DNA of 57,976 nt from the NCBI GenBank assembly GCA_035477115.1, contig DATIKW010000043.1, positions 1 through 57,976 on the forward strand, written 5' to 3'. Both the position numbers and the translations under genes were made by a program. The notes beneath the pieces were generated by a model. It was not told where the DNA came from. It saw only the letters and a program-made list of their open reading frames with translations, and did not search any database. Source of the stretch: UBA995 sp035477115. GTDB lineage: Bacteria > Bacillota > Sulfobacillia > UBA995. How positions within the stretch are numbered: the first letter of the stretch is position 1; each line of letters begins with the position of its first letter. Below are positions 26,150 through 33,559 of the stretch, piece by piece.

Positions 26150-27394
26150 TTGAGGCAGACCGACGGGGGGCAAGGCGGCAATACGGAAGAGGGACGTATC
26201 GGTTATCTCGACTGTTTCTCCGGCATAGCCGGAGACATGCTTCTGGGAGCAATCATCGACGCCGGGCTGGACCCGGAAAGCCTCCGGGCCGGTCTTGCCC
26301 CCCTGAGACTCTCCGGCTACTCCCTGGAGGTGAAGAGCGTGACCCGGGCGGGAATGGGCGGAACCAGGGTGGAAGTGGCAGTCGGGGGGCCCCAGCCTGC
26401 CCGCCGTCTGGCCGACATCCTTGCCATCCTGGACGGGGGCGGTCTCGCCCCTGCCGCACGGCGCCAAGCCAGAGCCGTCTTTTTGGCTCTGGCCGAGGCC
26501 GAAGCCCGAGTTCACCGCTGTACGGTGGAAGATGTCCATTTTCACGAGGTCGGGGCCGTGGACGCCATCGTGGACGTGGTGGGCGCCGCGGTGGGGCTGG
26601 CAGCCCTGGGTATCGAGCATCTCTATTGTTCGCCGCTTCCGGTTGCGGGGGGCAGGGTAGGCGGTGCTCACGGAGACTTGCCCTTGCCCGCGCCCGCGAC
26701 CCTGGAGTTGCTGCGGGGATTCCCCCTGCGGCCAGGCCGGGCGGATGTAGAACTGGTCACACCTACCGGAGCGGCGATCCTGGCGGCGTGGGCGACACCT
26801 GCCGCGGACTGGCCGGCGATGGTGCTGGAGGCAGTCGGGTACGGCGCGGGCGCCCGGGACCTGACCGCTCCCAATCTGCTTCGGCTGGCGGTAGGTCGCC
26901 CTGAACTCGGCACCCGAAACGCGTCACCCGACAGCTCCTGGTTGCTTGACGGAGTCGTCTTGACGGAAGCCAATCTGGACGATGTCACCCCCCAGGAGGT
27001 TGCGTACCTGCTGGAGACGCTGTTGGACGGTGGCGCTATGGATGCCTGGGCCACGCCCATAGTGATGAAGAAGGGTCGGCCGGGGGTCAAGCTCACCGCC
27101 TTGACGATGGGATCTCAAGCCGGGGCGGCTGCCGCGACCTTCTTCCGCGAAGGGATCACTCCCGGTCTCCGGCAGTTTCCGGTTCAGCGCTTTCGGGTGC
27201 CGGTAGAGGAGGTTCGGGTCCTGGTAGGCGCTGGGGAGGTCCGGGTCAAGCGGATTCGGGGCGAGGGCGGGTTCTTGAGGGTCTGGCCGGAATATGAGGA
27301 CTGCCGGGAGATCGCCCGGAAGACGGGCTTGCCGCTCGCCCGCGTGCTGGCTGCTGCGCGCCAGGCCGCCTCAGAACCGTCGCCCACTGCGTAG
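26150..27394 (+). CDS. larC: Nickel-pincer cofactor biosynthesis protein LarC
   Basis: LarC inserts nickel into pyridinium-3,5-bisthiocarboxylate mononucleotide to make the nickel-pincer cofactor of lactate racemase and related enzymes. The 414-residue protein begins with the conserved YLDCFSGIAGDMLLGAIIDAGLD and has EDVHFHEVGAVDAIVDVVGAA, PTGAAILA, EANLDDVTPQEVAYLLETLLDGGAMDAWATPIVMKKGRPG and the C-terminal domain. The frame is continuous, unlike species that need a frameshift to join LarC1 and LarC2. The TTG start at 26150 has GGGAGGGG 6 nt upstream. larA, larB and larE are not in the window. Confidence 0.93.
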   Translation: MRQTDGGQGGNTEEGRIGYLDCFSGIAGDMLLGAIIDAGLDPESLRAGLAPLRLSGYSLEVKSVTRAGMGGTRVEVAVGGPQPARRLADILAILDGGGLAPAARRQARAVFLALAEAEARVHRCTVEDVHFHEVGAVDAIVDVVGAAVGLAALGIEHLYCSPLPVAGGRVGGAHGDLPLPAPATLELLRGFPLRPGRADVELVTPTGAAILAAWATPAADWPAMVLEAVGYGAGARDLTAPNLLRLAVGRPELGTRNASPDSSWLLDGVVLTEANLDDVTPQEVAYLLETLLDGGAMDAWATPIVMKKGRPGVKLTALTMGSQAGAAAATFFREGITPGLRQFPVQRFRVPVEEVRVLVGAGEVRVKRIRGEGGFLRVWPEYEDCREIARKTGLPLARVLAAARQAASEPSPTA

Positions 27395-27417
27395 GGGCGG
27401 GCTCCGAACCCGCCCCT
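27393..27417. repeat. Palindromic repeat, copy 3
   Basis: The arms AGGGGCGGGCT (27393-27403) and AACCCGCCCCT (27407-27417) have one mismatch and a CCG loop. The element begins within the larC stop codon and lies in the convergent gap between larC and parB. No T-tract follows on either strand. Confidence 0.8.
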
Positions 27418-27458
27418 GCCCGATTGCCCCACCTTACGAGTCCGAAGTGTGCCACGTG

Positions 27459-28301
27459 TCACAACACTGCATCTTCGCCCAGGAGTCCTTCGAGTAGTCG
27501 CTGCAACTCGGAGGGCCCAAAGTAGAGGATCTCGATCCGTCCGCCCGTCCGAGCCGGCCGAATCCGTACCCGGGTGCCCAGCCGTCGGGCGAGGCGCTCC
27601 TCCAGCGACTGCAGCGTCGGATCGGCGGACCCGGCTCGGGATGCCTTGCGCCCCCGCGCAGTCCGGCCGGCAAGCAGTTCCAGTGCCCGCACCGACAGGG
27701 CCCCCGCCCGCACCTTCTCGGCCAGACGGCGCTGAGCCTGGCGATCGTTCACCCCGGCGAGGACCTTGCCGTGCCCGAGCGACAATTCTCCTCGCCGCAA
27801 TGCTCCCTGCACCTCGGGTTCCAGCCCCAGCAGTCTAAGGCAGTGGGCGACGTGGGTGCGTTCCCGTCCCACCCGCTCGGCAACCGTCTCCTGGGTGAAC
27901 TGAAATTCGTCTATGAGGCGGCGGTAGGCCGTCGCCTCCTCCATCGGGTTGAGGTCTTCCCGCTGTAGATTCTCGATGAGCGCCAGTTCCATCGCGCCGG
28001 CATCCGAGAAATCTCGGACCAGCGCGGGAATCGTCTCCAGTCCGGCCAGACCGGCGGCGCGCCAGCGCCGCTCGCCAACCACTACCTCGTAACCACTCCC
28101 GGACCTCCGCGCCACAATCGGCTGGACTACGCCGTGCTGGCGTATGGAGTTGGCGAGTTCCTCGAGTCGCCCCTCATCGAAAGCCTCGCGGGGCTGAAAG
28201 CGACTCGGCCGCAAGGCACCGACAGGCAGTTCCTGCAGCTCCGCCTCACTAGCCCCGGGCAATAAGGCGTCCAGGCCGCGCCCCAGCCCCCTCCTAGGCA
28301 C
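27459..28301 (-). CDS. parB: Chromosome-partitioning protein ParB (Spo0J)
   Basis: The 280-residue protein starts RRGLGRGLDALLPG, the ParA-stimulating N-terminal region, and continues with a ParB CTPase domain (GVVQPIVARRSGSGYEVVVGERRWRAA, LIENLQREDLNPMEEA), a helix-turn-helix (TQETVAERVGRERTHVAHCLRLL) and a C-terminal dimerisation domain. It binds parS and slides as a CTP clamp, helping segregation and, in spore formers, SMC loading. The GTG at 28301 overlaps the end of parA by 8 nt. I saw no parS site in the window. Confidence 0.95.
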   Translation of the reverse strand: MPRRGLGRGLDALLPGASEAELQELPVGALRPSRFQPREAFDEGRLEELANSIRQHGVVQPIVARRSGSGYEVVVGERRWRAAGLAGLETIPALVRDFSDAGAMELALIENLQREDLNPMEEATAYRRLIDEFQFTQETVAERVGRERTHVAHCLRLLGLEPEVQGALRRGELSLGHGKVLAGVNDRQAQRRLAEKVRAGALSVRALELLAGRTARGRKASRAGSADPTLQSLEERLARRLGTRVRIRPARTGGRIEILYFGPSELQRLLEGLLGEDAVL

Positions 28302-29055
28302 TACTGACTACCTCCTTGGCAAGCTCGAGGTAAACCTCGGCGCCCCGGGAACGCGGATCGTAGGCGTTGATCGGCATCCCGTGGCTAGGCGCCTCGCTCA
28401 AGCGGACGCTTCGGGGGATGATCGTGCGGTACACTTTGTCGCGAAAGTAGCGTCTGACCTCGTCCACCACCTCAATCGACAGGTTCGTACGACCGTCGAA
28501 CATGGTCAGTACTACCCCCTCGATGCGCAGGCCCGGATTGAGGTGGGTCTTCACGAGGTGTACCGTGTTCATCAACTGGCTCAGGCCCTCAAGGGCGTAG
28601 TATTCGCACTGCATCGGGACCAGCACGGTGTCCGCAGCCGTCAAAGCGTTTACGGTCAACAGGCCGAGCGACGGTGGACAGTCGACGAGGATGAAGTCGA
28701 ATTCGCCCCTGGCGTCCTTGAGGGCCAGCTTGAGCCGGGTCTCCCGGGATATGGCTCCAACCAGTTCCACCTCGGCGCCCGCAAGATCCACCGTGGCGGG
28801 CACCACGAACAGCAATGGCCACCTGGTCGGTAAGATGGCCTCCGCTAGCGGCGTGTCTCCCAGCAGGATGTCGTACAGGCTTTGGCGGATCAGCCGTCGA
28901 TCGAGCCCCAGCCCGCTACCGGTGTGACCTTGCGGATCCACGTCAACGAGCAGGACCCGTTTGCCCAGCGATGCCAGACCGGCGCCCAGGTTGACGGTAG
29001 TCGTGGTCTTGCCTACTCCGCCTTTCTGATTGGCAATCGCCATGACCTTCCCCAC
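28294..29055 (-). CDS. parA: ParA family ATPase (Soj)
   Basis: The 253-residue Walker-type ATPase has the deviant P-loop NQKGGVGKTTTTVNLG, the switch motifs VDVDPQGHTGSGLG and FILVDCPPSLGLLTVNAL, and SVRLSEAPSHGMPI near the C-terminus. It forms the partition system with ParB. Several starts are in frame; GTG 29055 is preferred because the product then begins (M)GKVMAIANQKGG as in Soj proteins, though ATG 29043 is possible. Confidence 0.96.
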   Translation of the reverse strand: MGKVMAIANQKGGVGKTTTTVNLGAGLASLGKRVLLVDVDPQGHTGSGLGLDRRLIRQSLYDILLGDTPLAEAILPTRWPLLFVVPATVDLAGAEVELVGAISRETRLKLALKDARGEFDFILVDCPPSLGLLTVNALTAADTVLVPMQCEYYALEGLSQLMNTVHLVKTHLNPGLRIEGVVLTMFDGRTNLSIEVVDEVRRYFRDKVYRTIIPRSVRLSEAPSHGMPINAYDPRSRGAEVYLELAKEVVSSA

Positions 29056-29123
29056 CGCCCGCATCACCCCCCTGGGGCACTCCGCCCGCTACTTCTCCGC
29101 TCCCGATGCCGTTCCTGCCGCAA

Positions 29124-29948
29124 TCAAGGCCGGTCCCGTTCCTTCGGGATACGCACGCGGATTTCCAGCCAACTGCCCATGTCCTCCCTCGTCATCTCCG
29201 CCCCGAACCCGGACTCCCTGAGGGCCTCCACCGCCTGCTGAAAAGCGTTGAGGAAGATCCGGATGTCCCGGACCACCCGGCGTACCGGGCGGGGGCGGGC
29301 CGCGTGCCCCGGATCCAAGGGCGGCCGCCCAAGGGCCAGGGCCTGGGAGATTTCGGACACCAGCCTTTCCGTCTCGCGAACGGTGAGCCCTTTCTCCGTC
29401 ACAGCATCGAGGACTCTCAATTGCCAGCCGGTGTCCGCCAGTTCCAGCAGCGCCCTTGCCTGCCTCTCCCCCAGCTTCTCCCGGGAGATCCGCTCCCTCA
29501 CCGCCGGATCGAGACGCCTGAGCCGTAGCTTATTCGCAACGGCGGACTGACTCTTGCCTATCCGCCGTCCCAACTCTTCCTGCGTGAGTCCAAACTCGTC
29601 CAGGAGACGGCCATAGCTCTCCACCTCCTCCATCACGTCAAGATCCTCGCGTTGCAGATTTTCGACCAGGGCAATCAGCGCCAGCTCCTTGTCGTCCATC
29701 GCCCGCACGATGGCGGGTACGACCTCGAGCCCGGCCAAGACCGCCGCCCGCAAACGGCGCTCGCCGACGGCCAGTTCAAAGCCACCCGGCACCACCCTGA
29801 CCACGACCGGCTGAATTAACCCGTGCGCCCGGATAGAGTCGGCCAGCTCCTGCAATCGCGCTTGGTCGAATGCCTTTCTGGGCTGGCGACGGTTCTCCCG
29901 GATCTTGGCTATGGGGATCAGTACGACCTGCTCGTCCGGCATCTCCAC
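29124..29948 (-). CDS. noc: Nucleoid occlusion protein Noc (ParB family)
   Basis: The 274-residue ParB paralogue has the CTP-binding GFELAVGERRLRAAVLAG, LVENLQREDLDVMEEVESY and a helix-turn-helix (TQEELGRRIGKSQSAVANKLRLRRL). It lacks the ParA-interacting head of ParB and begins with a short basic/hydrophobic segment, as in Noc, which uses such a region to bind membrane. Its place between rsmG and parA is the standard position of noc. GTG 29948 has GGTGG 6 nt upstream. Confidence 0.92.
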   Translation of the reverse strand: MEMPDEQVVLIPIAKIRENRRQPRKAFDQARLQELADSIRAHGLIQPVVVRVVPGGFELAVGERRLRAAVLAGLEVVPAIVRAMDDKELALIALVENLQREDLDVMEEVESYGRLLDEFGLTQEELGRRIGKSQSAVANKLRLRRLDPAVRERISREKLGERQARALLELADTGWQLRVLDAVTEKGLTVRETERLVSEISQALALGRPPLDPGHAARPRPVRRVVRDIRIFLNAFQQAVEALRESGFGAEMTREDMGSWLEIRVRIPKERDRP

Positions 29949-29950
29949 GA

Positions 29951-30676
29951 TCAGCCACCGCCTCCTCCGCCCAGCGGTCGTTTCGATGGCAGTCCGACCC
30001 GCCGCGGGTACCCCGGCGGCGTATCGCCAACCTTTGCAATGACCACCAACGTCCGGCGGTGACCGAGCACGGGCAATTTCAGCTCGATCACCTTCGGCCG
30101 TCCGCCTCCGAGCAATTGCGCAGCCCGAGTTCCTTGCTCCATCTCCGCCCCGACCGCCGGCCCCTTCATCGCCACGAAGGTTCCCCCCACTTTCAGCAAG
30201 GGCAAGCAGTATTCGGCCGCCACCGCAAGCGACGCTACCGCCCGAATGGTCGCTGTGTCATAGCTGGCACGGGCGGGCGACCGCGCGAATTCCTCAACCC
30301 TGGCGACAACCACCTTCGCTTCCGCCAAGCCAAGGGCCGCCACCAGTCGCCGCAGGAACGCCCCTTTTCGCTCAGAAGCTTCCAGCAGGGTCACTTGCAG
30401 CCCGGGCACGGCTATCGCCAAGGGAATCCCCGGCAGGCCGGCACCGCTGCCGACGTCGATCAGGGTCTGCTCCGCGATGAGGGGGATTGCCGTGAGGCAG
30501 CTGACTGAGTCCACTATCCCTTTCAGATCCACATCCGCAGCCGACCGAAACCCGGTTACCCCGGGCTCGGCTCTCATGAGCAGCTCACGAAGTCGCAAGA
30601 AGGTATCGCGCTGCTGGGGGCTGAACGACAACCCGATCTCTGCCAGACCCGCCTCCAGTGCCGATGGGAGGACCAC
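29951..30676 (-). CDS. rsmG: 16S rRNA (guanine-527-N7)-methyltransferase RsmG
   Basis: The 241-residue SAM-dependent methyltransferase has motif I LIDVGSGAGLPGIPLAI, then VTLLEASERKGAFLRRLVAALGL and the late segment VGGTFVAMKGP. It modifies G527 in the 530 loop of 16S rRNA. It ends in a run of six glycines. It follows jag directly (GTG at 30676 next to the jag stop). In most relatives mnmE and mnmG lie between these two genes; here they do not. Confidence 0.95.
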   Translation of the reverse strand: MVLPSALEAGLAEIGLSFSPQQRDTFLRLRELLMRAEPGVTGFRSAADVDLKGIVDSVSCLTAIPLIAEQTLIDVGSGAGLPGIPLAIAVPGLQVTLLEASERKGAFLRRLVAALGLAEAKVVVARVEEFARSPARASYDTATIRAVASLAVAAEYCLPLLKVGGTFVAMKGPAVGAEMEQGTRAAQLLGGGRPKVIELKLPVLGHRRTLVVIAKVGDTPPGYPRRVGLPSKRPLGGGGGG

Positions 30677-31330
30677 CTATCCCGTGCCGTCGCCCATCGC
30701 GGACCCGGACCGTCGCGGTTCGATCACCACGCAACGCCGCGGCTCCTCACCCTCGCTTCGAGTCGTCACCTGCGGGTCATCCCTCAACGCCAGGTGGATA
30801 ACCCGGCGTTCTCGGGCGCTCATCGGCTCCAGCGTGATCGGACCGCCGGTGCGCCGCACTCGCCCCGCCAATCTCTCCGCCAGACGGCGCAAGGTGGCCT
30901 CGCGCCGTTCTCGGTATCCCTCCACGTCAACGATGACCATCCGGCCATCATCGCCCTGCCGGCTAACGGCGGCGTTGATCACCCGCTGCAGATCATCCAG
31001 TATCGCTCCGTGCCGCCCGATCAGTGCTCCGAGCGCTGGACCACGAGCGTCCAAGATGACCCGATCCTCTTCCACCCGTCCCGTCACCGCCGCCGGCCCC
31101 ACACCCATCACCCGGATGATCTCCTTCAGTAGCCCTGCAGCCAGATCGACCTTCGTCGACCTCAGCCGCACCTGGACACGGGCGGGCCGCCCGCCGCCCA
31201 GCCGGGCGAACCAGCCCCCTCCCTCATCCAGGACCTCGATATCGACGGCATCCTTCGACCATCCCGTCTCCGCCAGGCCCCGGCGGACCGCCTCTTCCAC
31301 CGAACGCCCTTCGGCCTCGATGACTTTCAC
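30677..31330 (-). CDS. jag: RNA-binding protein Jag/KhpB
   Basis: The 217-residue protein has the Jag N-terminal domain (VKVIEAEGRSVEEAVRRGLAETGW), a KH domain (GALIGRHGAILDDLQRVINAAVSRQ) and an R3H domain (MSARERRVIHLALRDDPQVTTRSEGEEPRRCVVI). KhpB partners with KhpA in RNA binding and affects cell elongation in Gram-positive bacteria. The GTG at 31330 overlaps the yidC stop (GTGA) and has GGAG 8 nt upstream. Confidence 0.94.
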   Translation of the reverse strand: MKVIEAEGRSVEEAVRRGLAETGWSKDAVDIEVLDEGGGWFARLGGGRPARVQVRLRSTKVDLAAGLLKEIIRVMGVGPAAVTGRVEEDRVILDARGPALGALIGRHGAILDDLQRVINAAVSRQGDDGRMVIVDVEGYRERREATLRRLAERLAGRVRRTGGPITLEPMSARERRVIHLALRDDPQVTTRSEGEEPRRCVVIEPRRSGSAMGDGTG

Positions 31331-31956
31331 CGTGGCTGCTCCTTCGCCCTGGCCCGGGTTCGCATTATCCAGGTGAAGCCATAGTGCTCGACCACGCCGA
31401 CCACGCTCGTCATGACCCAGTAGATAGCCAGCCCGGCAGGGAAGCTGCGGGTGACCCACGCGATCATCAGCGGGGCCACGTAGAGCATGCCGCGTTGGGC
31501 CGGATCCCCCCCGCTCATCAGCAGGGACTGGACGAATGTGCCGGCCCCCGCCAGGATCGGCAGCACCCACAGCTCAGGTTCCGCCAGGTTGATCCCCAGG
31601 AAATACGGGGTAACCCGGTAGTCGACCCGTTGTAGGGCGACAAACACCGCCCAGACAAAGGGCAACTGCACCAGGAGGGGCAGGCACCCGCCAAGCGGGT
31701 TCACCTTGTGCTTCTTCCACAGTTCCATCGTTTCGCGATTGAGCCGCTCCCGATCATTCTTGAACTTGGTCCGCAACTCAATTAGCTTCGGGTTGATCTC
31801 CTGCATCTTGGCGCGCGAGCGAATCTGCGCCGCCGTCAACGGCAGCAAGACCGTTCTGATGCCCACGGTCAGGAGGATTATGGCCCACCCGTAACTCCCC
31901 GTCAGACCAAACAGGACATCCAGACTGTTCAGTATGATCTCAACCAACCAGGTCAT
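31327..31956 (-). CDS. yidC: Membrane protein insertase YidC (SpoIIIJ type)
   Basis: The 209-residue protein has five hydrophobic segments and the conserved YGWAIILLTVGIRTVLLPLTAAQ with the central Arg in the groove, KMQEINPKLIELRTKFKNDRERLNRETMELWKKHKVNPLGGCLPLLVQLPF and the later helices. It is the short Gram-positive form without the large periplasmic domain. The N-terminus has no obvious lipobox. It overlaps yidD by 17 nt and jag by 4 nt. Confidence 0.95.
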   Translation of the reverse strand: MTWLVEIILNSLDVLFGLTGSYGWAIILLTVGIRTVLLPLTAAQIRSRAKMQEINPKLIELRTKFKNDRERLNRETMELWKKHKVNPLGGCLPLLVQLPFVWAVFVALQRVDYRVTPYFLGINLAEPELWVLPILAGAGTFVQSLLMSGGDPAQRGMLYVAPLMIAWVTRSFPAGLAIYWVMTSVVGVVEHYGFTWIMRTRARAKEQPR

Positions 31957-32221
31957 GCGAACTCCCTCCCGCCGACCGGTCTGGTGCCAGCACCGGGTCC
32001 CAGCCGCCCGGATGCCAAGGATGGCAGCGCATTATCCTGCGAACTGCCAACCCCAGACCCACCCTCAAGCCGTGGATCTCCACGGCCTCCGCCGCATATT
32101 CGGAACAGGACGGGACGAACCGGCAACATGCAGGCTTCAATGGAGAAAGGACCAACCGGTACACCCCGATTCCGAGCACCACCGCCCGGGTGCCCCAGGC
32201 GATAAGTCGACGCGCGCTCAC
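31940..32221 (-). CDS. yidD: Membrane protein insertion efficiency factor YidD
   Basis: The 93-residue protein has the YidD core: VYRLVLSPLKPACCRFVPSCSEYAAEAVEIHGLRVGLGLAVRRIMRCHPWHPGGWDPV, with its three typical cysteines and an amphipathic start. The GTG at 32221 has GGAGGG 9 nt upstream. It starts 5 bp after rnpA and overlaps the start of yidC by 17 nt. Confidence 0.94.
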   Translation of the reverse strand: MSARRLIAWGTRAVVLGIGVYRLVLSPLKPACCRFVPSCSEYAAEAVEIHGLRVGLGLAVRRIMRCHPWHPGGWDPVLAPDRSAGGSSHDLVG

Positions 32222-32226
32222 CGTCG

Positions 32227-32574
32227 CTAACCCTCCGGGCTTTCCCGCCTGGCCGCCTCGTCCAGGACCGCCAACACCCCGGCCCTGAGACCGGCGAAAT
32301 CCGCCTTGACCGCCTCGGGGCGCCCAACGATGACGAAATCCAAGCCGTTCCCCAGTCGCTCTTCCCGCGACCGGCCAATCTCCCGGAGGCGCCGGCGAAG
32401 TCGGTTTCGGACGGTTGCCTTGCCGATACCGCGTCCCGTGGTATAACCCATTCGCGACCGCCCGCCGCCCCTGGCCAACACATAAAGGGCGACCAGTCGG
32501 TTCCCGTACCGCCTGCCCGCCTTGAACACCGCGCGAAAGTCCTCGCGCCGCTTCAATCTCTGTTCTCCGCTCAC
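32227..32574 (-). CDS. rnpA: Ribonuclease P protein component
   Basis: The 115-residue basic protein has the RnpA signature: RLKRREDFRAVFKAGRRYGNRLVALYVLA, then GRGIGKATVRNRLRRRLREIGRS. It binds the RNase P RNA that matures tRNA 5' ends. The start is a GTG at 32574, 21 bp after rpmH. It is in the rpmH-rnpA-yidD-yidC-jag transcript. Confidence 0.95.
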   Translation of the reverse strand: MSGEQRLKRREDFRAVFKAGRRYGNRLVALYVLARGGGRSRMGYTTGRGIGKATVRNRLRRRLREIGRSREERLGNGLDFVIVGRPEAVKADFAGLRAGVLAVLDEAARRESPEG

Positions 32575-32595
32575 GCCGCCGTCCTCTACCGCCGC

Positions 32596-32730
32596 TCAAG
32601 CGGAGATTCGGGCTCTACCCTTGGCCCGACGCCGGCCGACCACCCTGCGCCCGCCCGCGGTGCTCATCCGCTTCAGGAAACCGTGACGGCGCTTGCGTCT
32701 CTTCACGTTAGGCTGAAAGGTTCGTAGCAT
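32596..32730 (-). CDS. rpmH: 50S ribosomal protein L34
   Basis: The 44-residue protein MLRTFQPNVKRRKRRHGFLKRM...RRVVGRRRAKGRARISA is L34. ATG 32730 is preceded by AAGGGGCGG. It is the first gene of the operon and lies 64 bp after a consensus promoter. dnaA, which normally lies divergently upstream of rpmH, is replaced by cysE. Confidence 0.98.
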   Translation of the reverse strand: MLRTFQPNVKRRKRRHGFLKRMSTAGGRRVVGRRRAKGRARISA

Positions 32731-32794
32731 GCCGCCCCTTCCCCAGGGCAAGAAAAAAAGAGGAACATCCGCCCTCGCCCCGAATTCCTGCTCG

Positions 32795-32823
32795 ATTATA
32801 TCCGCCGCGTGCAGCGGTGTCAA
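32795..32823 (-). promoter_or_regulatory. Consensus promoter of the rpmH operon
   Basis: On the minus strand TTGACA (32818-32823) and TATAAT (32795-32800) are separated by exactly 17 bp, a perfect SigA consensus promoter. It directs the rpmH-rnpA-yidD-yidC-jag transcript. The rest of the 152-bp cysE/rpmH gap shows no cluster of DnaA boxes. Confidence 0.88.
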
Positions 32824-32882
32824 CCTGCGAGGAAGGGTGGCCGGCGCTCCCCGCAAGTGCCTCGCCGCCAAGAGGTCCGCCA

Positions 32883-33527
32883 ATGCTGAGCCTTTTTCGG
32901 GAGGATGTCGCCGCCGTTTTCGCCCGGGACCCCGCCGCCCGCAGCACGCTCGAGATTATCCTCTGCTATCCCGGTATCCATGCCATATGGTTTCACCGCG
33001 TCGCTCACTGGCTGTACCGGCGCCGCCGTTACCTGGCGGCCCGCGCCTGTTCCCATTTCGCCCGCCTGGCGACCGGGATCGAGATCCATCCCGGGGCCCG
33101 GATCGGTCGCCGCTGCTTCATCGACCACGGCCTGGGGGTGGTCATCGGTGAGACGGCGGAGATCGGCGATGATGTCACCATCTACCAGGGAGCAACCCTT
33201 GGAGGCACCGGAAAGGAACGGGGCAAGCGACATCCCACGATCGGCAACAACACGGTCATCGCCGCCGGCGCGAAAGTGCTGGGAGCCATCCGCGTCGGCG
33301 ACAACTGCCGGATCGGAGCCGGGGCCGTCGTCATCCGCCCCGTGCCCGACAACTGCACCGTGGTCGGCGTACCCGGCCGGATCGTCAGCAAAGATGGGGT
33401 CAAGCTCGACCCCCTGGACCATGCCAACTTGCCGGACCCGCTGGTGGAATTGACCAACGCTCTTCTTGACCGGGTTGAGGCCTTGGAGCGCGAGATCCGA
33501 GGGCTAAACCAGGGCCATCCCGATTGA
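32883..33527 (+). CDS. cysE: Serine O-acetyltransferase
   Basis: CysE transfers acetyl from acetyl-CoA to serine to give O-acetylserine for cysteine synthesis. The 214-residue protein has the short helical N-terminal domain (MLSLFREDVAAVFARDPAARSTLEIILCYPGIHAIWFHRVAHWLY) and the left-handed beta-helix of hexapeptide repeats (GIEIHPGARIGRRCFIDHGLGVVIGETAEIGDDVTIYQGATLGGTG). It is the short form typical of Firmicutes, plus a C-terminal helix. The ATG at 32883 has GAGGT 7 nt upstream. It is divergent from rpmH and convergent with gltX. No T-box is seen in the short upstream region. Confidence 0.95.
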   Translation: MLSLFREDVAAVFARDPAARSTLEIILCYPGIHAIWFHRVAHWLYRRRRYLAARACSHFARLATGIEIHPGARIGRRCFIDHGLGVVIGETAEIGDDVTIYQGATLGGTGKERGKRHPTIGNNTVIAAGAKVLGAIRVGDNCRIGAGAVVIRPVPDNCTVVGVPGRIVSKDGVKLDPLDHANLPDPLVELTNALLDRVEALEREIRGLNQGHPD

Positions 33528-33559
33528 AGCGTCCTGACCGGGTATCCCCGGCCGCCCCC

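Noticed and set aside
25932..26252. Upstream extension of the DUF4446 gene
   Set aside because: The extra codons translate the palindromic repeat (a GAGSEPAP peptide that recurs wherever a copy is read through) and lie before a good ribosome-binding site and ATG.
30785..30800. DnaA box-like sequence GTGGATAA in jag, and a single TTATCCACG at the start of mtnA
   Set aside because: Isolated single boxes inside genes, without an AT-rich region or a cluster; no replication origin.
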